Positions 59,328-64,000 of a stretch of DNA of 64,000 nt are shown here, one piece after another; within the stretch, counting starts at the first letter, position 1; the number at the start of each line of letters is the position of its first letter. A program made the translations under genes and the position numbers. The notes beneath the pieces are model-generated. The model was not told where the DNA came from. It saw only the letters and a list, made by a program, of their open reading frames with translations, and ran no database searches. The stretch spans positions 4,898,001 through 4,962,000 of the forward strand of contig JARFXM010000003.1 in the NCBI GenBank assembly GCA_029532625.1. The letters run 5' to 3'. Source of the DNA: Lomentospora prolificans (taxonomy: Eukaryota > Ascomycota > Sordariomycetes > Microascales > Microascaceae).

Positions 59328-60335
59328 CTATTCCACACATGGCAGCGCCAGGCCAACCTGGAAGGCCGGCTCTTCCACATTGTTGTGCTTATACCTTGAG
59401 TCCTATGATTAGCAACGCGACATTACAAGTCATGGGGTGTGTCAAGTGTTCGTACGTAAGAACCCCAATGGCCCCCGGCTCCATCATCATAGGCATCGGT
59501 GCATCGACGGCATACCCAAGCCATCTCTTAACAAACACGCGTAGGATAAGCCCATGCGCCACCTATATAAATCAAGATTTTTCAGCTTTAATATCTTCGG
59601 GGAACTGGCGTCAAACGATCGAAGTAGCCATACCAGGAGGATATCGGCATGTTTTTCTCCCCTCATGAACGGTCGCTGCATGTCTTTAATTCGCGTAACC
59701 AGTTTATCCAACCGCTCAGCAACGTCATCTGGAGACCTTTTTTCCCGTCCATATCACAGCCGTTAATCGAGAAGGGCTCTTCTGCAGGGATGAAAGAAAA
59801 GGAAAGGCCGCCAGGCAAACTACTCACTCTCCGCCCTCGCACCCATCTCTCCACACGTTCCAGTCCCCCTGCGCATCGAGCCCCTTCGCCTTTCGTAACG
59901 CTCTGACCTCGGCCGCTTGTAAACCCTCGTAGTCGCCGTAGTCCCACTCGGCGATGGACTCGGTCACTGTGACCTTTTCGGCTGGGATAGAGGCGCTCCC
60001 ACCCTTCCCTTCGAAGAGATGGTCAAATGTCTGCCTGGCCCGCTTTCGCGGGCTCACAAAGACATGCATGAGCCTCGCCGGGTCTAGGACTTTCCCGGGA
60101 CCGATCATCTGGTTCGCGGTAGCGATAATTTGCCTGATACCGCGAGGCGTGAGCTCGATGTCCGTCCTGCCCGTGTGACGACCGGTCTTGGCCCACTCCG
60201 TCTCCCCTTGGTTCGGCGTATTCAGCGTTAGAAAAGCGCGCCGGTGACGGCCATGTTGGGGTTACCGGCCCATGGACACGACTTACCATGGCGAACGATG
60301 AAGATTCTAGGCGTCGCAGCCTCGGCATCCGACAT
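59328..60335 (-). CDS. Histidine phosphatase, SHB17 / phosphoglycerate mutase-like
   Basis: Five exons on the complement (60287-60335, 59828-60206, 59634-59736, 59456-59562, 59328-59394) encode 234 residues. The catalytic phosphate-accepting His is in R-H-G-E-T-E-W, split by the first intron. Downstream come T-G-R-H-T-G-R-T-D-I-E-L-T, the P-R-K-R-A-R-Q-T-F block, E-W-D-Y-G-D-Y-E-G with the catalytic Glu, and V-A-H-G with the second catalytic His. The last exon supplies N-N-V-E-E-P-A-F, a conserved C-terminal block, which is why I prefer the splice at 59455/59394 over reading through to a stop near 59389. Fungal proteins of this pattern include sedoheptulose-1,7-bisphosphatase, which feeds ribose synthesis; other members act on different sugar phosphates. 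Cytosolic, no signal peptide. Confidence 0.87.
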
Positions 60336-61263
60336 TGTGTCTGCTTACGAAACTGGCCGGTTGTGACGGAAGATTAGCGGAGAACTTGGGGCGGTGACGC
60401 GGTGTACACGGTTTCTGGCTGGCTACATTTGTTGAAAATTGGACGCAGGGGGCCGATAGATGTGTTATCTTTGTTGCAGCCGCGAATGCTATCAGGCGCT
60501 ATTAAACCATTGCTTTCAAACAGCACAGAAGTAGTCCACAAGGTTCCACAGTATCAAAGTATAGGACAGAGAATTAAGTAAATATTAGCCCTGGCTTTTT
60601 ATATCTATCGGATCGGGTTGGAAGTGGTATGTGAATTTCTTGTGCTATTACCTAGCCATAAGGGCTTTGACAAAGTGCTAATCATCTTTGATGGTCAGTT
60701 TGCCGAGTTTGAGCATTCTAAGGTTCTATGTTAATTATGACCTGAGAGCTAAAGTGGCCACTGGAACTTACTTAAATACTTCTCGACTGCATTGCTCCTG
60801 TCCCATGAAACGGATCTCCTCTAATTACCGCAATTGGGGGAGACATGGCTGTCCGGGAAGGCGTGTAAGGGAGCTCCAATAGAATAAGACAGTTCAATAG
60901 AATTCAAAGGCTACGATTCCTAGACTATTAAAAAACTATATCAGTAGAAAAAGAACGCGCATCTCCACTGCGCAGTTGTTAAGACCCTGACGGTACCCGC
61001 AAATGCACGAAGTCATGCCAACAGATCCGTCCATGATCGCGAGTCAGTTGAGCAGACTTTGGAACCTCCTTGGATATTATGGACGGGGAAAACCGATGCG
61101 TAACGCAAGACCACATAGGGTTCGGCCTACATGATCCCAGCCGTCTATTCATATTTAACTATTTTCATATCCTAACTACATACATTTATTTCCAAGTCAT
61201 TACGTCACCCCTTTTTTTCTCTCTTCATTTATTTATGCAAACGAGAAATTCATACTTTCCTAT
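60336..61263. other. Intergenic
   Basis: About 930 bases with the promoter of the phosphatase and the AT-rich 3' flank of the xylose reductase gene. No supported gene. Confidence 0.65.
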
Positions 61264-62336
61264 TTAAGAGAAGATGTGGAGAGGGTGGTTGGGGAGGTAG
61301 AAGCCGGGGTCGTTGAAGCGGAGACCAATGTCAAGGGCGCTGATAGACTGAAGTTCCTCGGCGGTCATGTCGAAGCCAAAGACCTCGAGGTTCTGCTTGA
61401 GCCTATCCTTGTTGTTGGACTTGGGGATGACGGCAATGCCGCGCTGGGTGGCCCATCGGAGGAGGACCTGGGAGGGGGTGACATTGTACTTGGCGGCGAG
61501 CGACTTGATGGTGTCGTGCTCGAAGAGGGTGGGGATGTTCTTGGCCTTCTTGGAGAAGGTCTCGGGGAGCTCGAGGAAGGACTGGGGGCCGAAGGAGGAG
61601 TAAGCGGTGACGACGATCTTGTGGAGCTGGGCCATCTCGATGAGGCCGGGCTGCACCAGGTAAGGGTGGTGCTCGATCTGAAGGGAGGAGACGGGGTGTC
61701 GGGCGTAGCTCATGAGGTCATAGAGCGATTGAGCCTGGAAGTTGGAGACACCGATGCTCTTGGCGACGCCCTCGTCGACGAGCTGCTCGAGACACTCCCA
61801 GGTCTCACGGATGGGGACCTTGTCCTCCTCAACGGTTCCCTGGTCATCCATCCACCAGGCCTTTGGTTTGTTAGTTTATTAATGTACTCCAGTAAATTCC
61901 AACCCGGACTTCCAAAAAGCTGGTTGTGCAGGGAGCATCAACTTACAGGATACCTGCGGACCTCGGGGTCAATGTACTTCAGAGCGCAGGGGAAGTGGAT
62001 GAGGAAAAGGTCAATGTAGCCGAGGCCCCAGGTCTCGTTCTGCTTCCTGGCCATGTCGACGGCATGTTCCTTACGGTGATAGTTGTTCCAGAGCTTGGTG
62101 GTGATGAAGATGTCCTCACGCTTAACGAGGCCCTCGTCGATGGCGCGGCGGATACCTTCACCAGCCTCCTTCTCGTTCTGGTAGTCGTAAGCTCCGTCAA
62201 ATAGCCTGTAACCGACCTTGATGGCGTTGTAGACAGTCTCAGCAGCAGTGTCCTTGGGGACCTTCCAGAGGCCGAAACCGACGAGGGGCATCTCCTTGCC
62301 GGAGGCGAGGGTGACGGTCTTGGAAAGAGAAGCCAT
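61264..62336 (-). CDS. NAD(P)H-dependent D-xylose reductase (aldo-keto reductase)
   Basis: Exons 61947-62336 and 61264-61860 on the complement give 328 residues; the 86-nt intron runs GTAAGT to AAAG. The aldo-keto reductase tetrad is complete: Asp47, Tyr52 in L-F-D-G-A-Y-D-Y, Lys81 in T-T-K-L-W and His114 in F-L-I-H-F. The 2'-phosphate region I-P-K-S-N-N-K-D-R-L near the C-terminus is that of xylose reductases, allowing NADPH and possibly NADH. L-G-Y-I-D-L-F-L-I-H and G-V-S-N-F are further family marks. The enzyme converts D-xylose to xylitol (and other aldoses to polyols), the first step of pentose catabolism, in the cytosol. Codon use is strongly C/G-ending, suggesting high expression. It is divergent from the Zn2Cys6 regulator gene. 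Confidence 0.94.
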
Positions 62337-63010
62337 TCTGAACGGTTATGGTATCTCGTGTGTGTGTGAGATTGGAAAACGAAAAGGACAGAGGTGACGC
62401 GAAGACTTGGATTGTAAGTTGGAGAGAGTCGAAGGATCGGAAAGGAATTTGAGGATGGAGGGGTTGTTGGAAGGGTATAATTGTCACGTTGAGCCGAGAC
62501 ATCTACTACGTAAAGACCCACAATAGCTTCGATGACTTGCGCTCCAACTTGGTGGGAACAAGTGGCGACGCTGGCGCGCTAATACACAAGCTTGACTTGA
62601 TGAACTGAGGGTGATGGTTAATCCTTCCTATTCAGGACAAGTGCTAGGGGAGATGAGAAGTCCAGTTACCCGAGGTTTTGCCTAGTTTAACCTAGAATAC
62701 GAGGAATCAATAGAAGGCACAACTTGGAGACATCAGGCGACTTTCCCAGTCTGGCTTAGACCAAAGACCATCGAGTGTTGTTTGCCAGCCGGCTCGGTTT
62801 GGGACCCCACGGAAGCAAGCTATCTCCGCCCTTTTGCGACCCTTTTCCTCCTTTTCTTTGGTGGGTTTGTGGGAAGCTCCCCCGTTGCTTTCCCCCCCTT
62901 TCTTTTTTCGCCGATCTTACTTCCCCAGATCATCTGTCCCATGCTGGCAACCCGAACCGCAATCCTCCAATCTCACTTCCCCAGATAATGGTGACAACTG
63001 GTCCACCAGG
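62337..63010. promoter_or_regulatory. Divergent promoter region of xylose reductase and Zn2Cys6 genes
   Basis: 674 bases separate the two ATGs, so both promoters and leaders lie here. The right part (62,820-62,920) is strongly C/T-rich on the plus strand, as in fungal initiator regions. No specific operator could be assigned. Confidence 0.6.
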
Positions 63011-64000
63011 ATGGCTTCCCAGCCGCCAAAGAGGGTTCGCACAGGTTGTTTGAAGTGTCGAGTTCGACGCCGAAAATGTGAGTGACTCTAGGTTCTTATC
63101 ACAATTGGAATAAGATATGCGAGAGAGGGATTAAACTCCGTTTTATACTATCAACCGTTGCTTGGCCATGCTCGCGGAGTTGCGGAGTTAAGCTTCTTTT
63201 GGGGCTTCCTGTTTTTTCCTTTTTTTTTTTTTTTTTTTTTTTACTGTTTGCTGATCAGCCTTCGTTCTGGGGTAATTTCTAGGCGACGAAGGAAAGCCCA
63301 GATGCCAACGATGCATTGCAGGTGGATTCGAGTGTCAGTACGGCACCCGGCTATCCTTCTTGCAGAAGAATGCCATAACTTCGGTGCCTGTGCAACAGAG
63401 ACAGCCAGAGGTTGCACGGTCTAGCTATAGGAAAGTCCAGGTAAGCAAAGAGTATATCGATGCTGTCATCGCCCGGTGGCAGGGAGAACGTGGCCTGAAA
63501 TCGGACTCGCCCGCTAACACCAGCGAACGTCAAGTTTGTTAGCGAGGAGCTTTCCCCGTCGGCTACGAAACCAGGAGGAATACGCACTCGAGATGACTCC
63601 ATCACATCGAGCGATAGTCGTTCAGTGTCAGATGACAAGTCCGTCGCCGGACCTCAGACTCCGTCGAGTCCCCCGCCCCCTCAGTTCGTGATAGAGGAGA
63701 AGCCTTCCACCGCGTCCGCAACTCGACCCGAACCGCAACTAGCCTCGGACAAGAACACAGACACGGTTCTCTCCCCACAAGGTAACCAACATCAACCAGG
63801 CCAACGTTCCACCAGTGGATACGAGATCGCTCTTGATGCCCTTTTGTCACTCGGAACGGAGCAAGGCTCGCCGGGCGAGGAAAAAGACACGCCAGGCCCA
63901 TTCAGTCCGGGAGGCCAAGCATGTTCCCAGAGTTTGGCCAGTCCCACGGGCACAAAACGTCAGGCGTTCAGTCACTTCAGTCCTCTAATAGCCCAGCCAT
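63011..64000 (+). CDS. Zn2Cys6 transcription factor, 3' end beyond window
   Basis: Exons 63011-63077, 63283-63440 and 63535 onward; the frame is open to the window edge (about 230 residues present). The Zn2Cys6 binuclear cluster is complete and spans the first intron: Cys13, 16, 23, 30, 33 and 40 in C-x2-C-x6-C-x6-C-x2-C-x6-C spacing, preceded by basic K-R-V-R-T-G. The following F-E-C-Q-Y-G-T-R-L-S-F block is typical of one large group of fungal C6 regulators whose activation domain lies far downstream. Exon 3 is a long low-complexity Ser/Pro/Thr-rich linker. Intron 1 is long for this window (205 nt) and holds a T23 run. Nuclear DNA-binding regulator; targets unknown, though the divergent xylose reductase is an obvious candidate. 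Reading through intron 2 meets a stop, which supports splicing there. Confidence 0.86.
63220..63242. repeat. Poly-T tract (T23) inside an intron
   Basis: 23 T within intron 1 of the Zn2Cys6 gene, 40 bases before its acceptor. Acts as an extreme polypyrimidine stretch; length may vary. Confidence 0.9.

Noticed and set aside
59389..59562. Alternative last exon of the histidine phosphatase reading through to a stop at 59389
   Set aside because: Splicing at 59455/59394 instead adds the conserved N-N-V-E-E-P-A block found at the end of the family, so the read-through end is less likely.
59228..59668. 146-residue plus-strand frame overlapping the phosphatase gene
   Set aside because: It is antisense to four conserved exons of the phosphatase and has no recognisable features.
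61276..62019. 247-residue plus-strand frame over the xylose reductase gene
   Set aside because: It is the shadow of a strongly codon-biased gene on the other strand; composition is repetitive Gly/Glu/Leu/Val.
1..64000. CRISPR arrays, bacterial operons and secondary-metabolite backbone genes
   Set aside because: No direct-repeat arrays with spacers are seen, the genes are eukaryotic with introns, and no PKS, NRPS or terpene synthase motifs appear.

Overview
The window reads as nuclear DNA of a filamentous ascomycete (Pezizomycotina). Genes carry short 50-120 nt introns with GTAAGT-like donors and CTAAC-like branch sites, tRNA introns sit after position 37, and the gene families are typically fungal (cutinases, a Zn2Cys6 regulator, a Pho89-type permease, fungal ABCG and xylose reductase). 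Class and species cannot be fixed from sequence alone; the ADH, xylose reductase and cutinase proteins look Sordariomycete-like. Gene density is low: about 15 genes that look intact, two tRNAs, three clear pseudogenes and one unrecognised remnant in 64 kb, separated by long intergenic stretches with homopolymers, AT-rich patches and clusters of TGGC/GCCA words.

Layout. 2.6-8.1 kb: a mitochondrial Mtf1/Dim1-like protein, a secreted cutinase, tRNA-Thr(AGU) and a decayed MFS transporter. 12.6-17.6 kb: a large orphan-type membrane protein broken by one extra G in a G6 run, then a 97-residue secreted protein. 18-21.4 kb: divergent oxidoreductases (zinc-free MDR enzyme; SDR-fold protein lacking the usual Tyr/Lys pair). 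23.7-24.6 kb: a membrane-anchored protein with two hevein-type chitin-binding domains. 27.4-33.8 kb: an SDR pseudogene, tRNA-Ala(UGC), a tandem GFA/CENP-V protein, an interferon-induced 6-16 (IFI6/ISG12)-like protein and an unrecognised remnant. 36.7-47.3 kb: ADH, Na+/phosphate permease, intracellular GH13 alpha-glucosidase and a second, AXE-type CE5 esterase. 47.3-53.4 kb is gene-poor. 53.4-64 kb: ABCG half transporter, fructosamine-kinase pseudogene, SHB17-like sugar phosphatase, D-xylose reductase and a Zn2Cys6 regulator that runs off the end.

Functional reading. Many products concern plant-derived carbon: two CE5 esterases, alpha-glucosidase, xylose reductase, a possible sedoheptulose-bisphosphatase and ADH. 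No secondary-metabolite backbone gene is visible, and I see no convincing new multi-gene system. The most unusual items are the IFI6-like gene with its remnant neighbour, the frameshifted membrane protein, the receptor-like chitin-binding protein, the fructosamine-kinase pseudogene with two TGG-to-TGA stops, and the TGGC/GCCA clusters. All gene models are inferred by eye from splice signals and family conservation.
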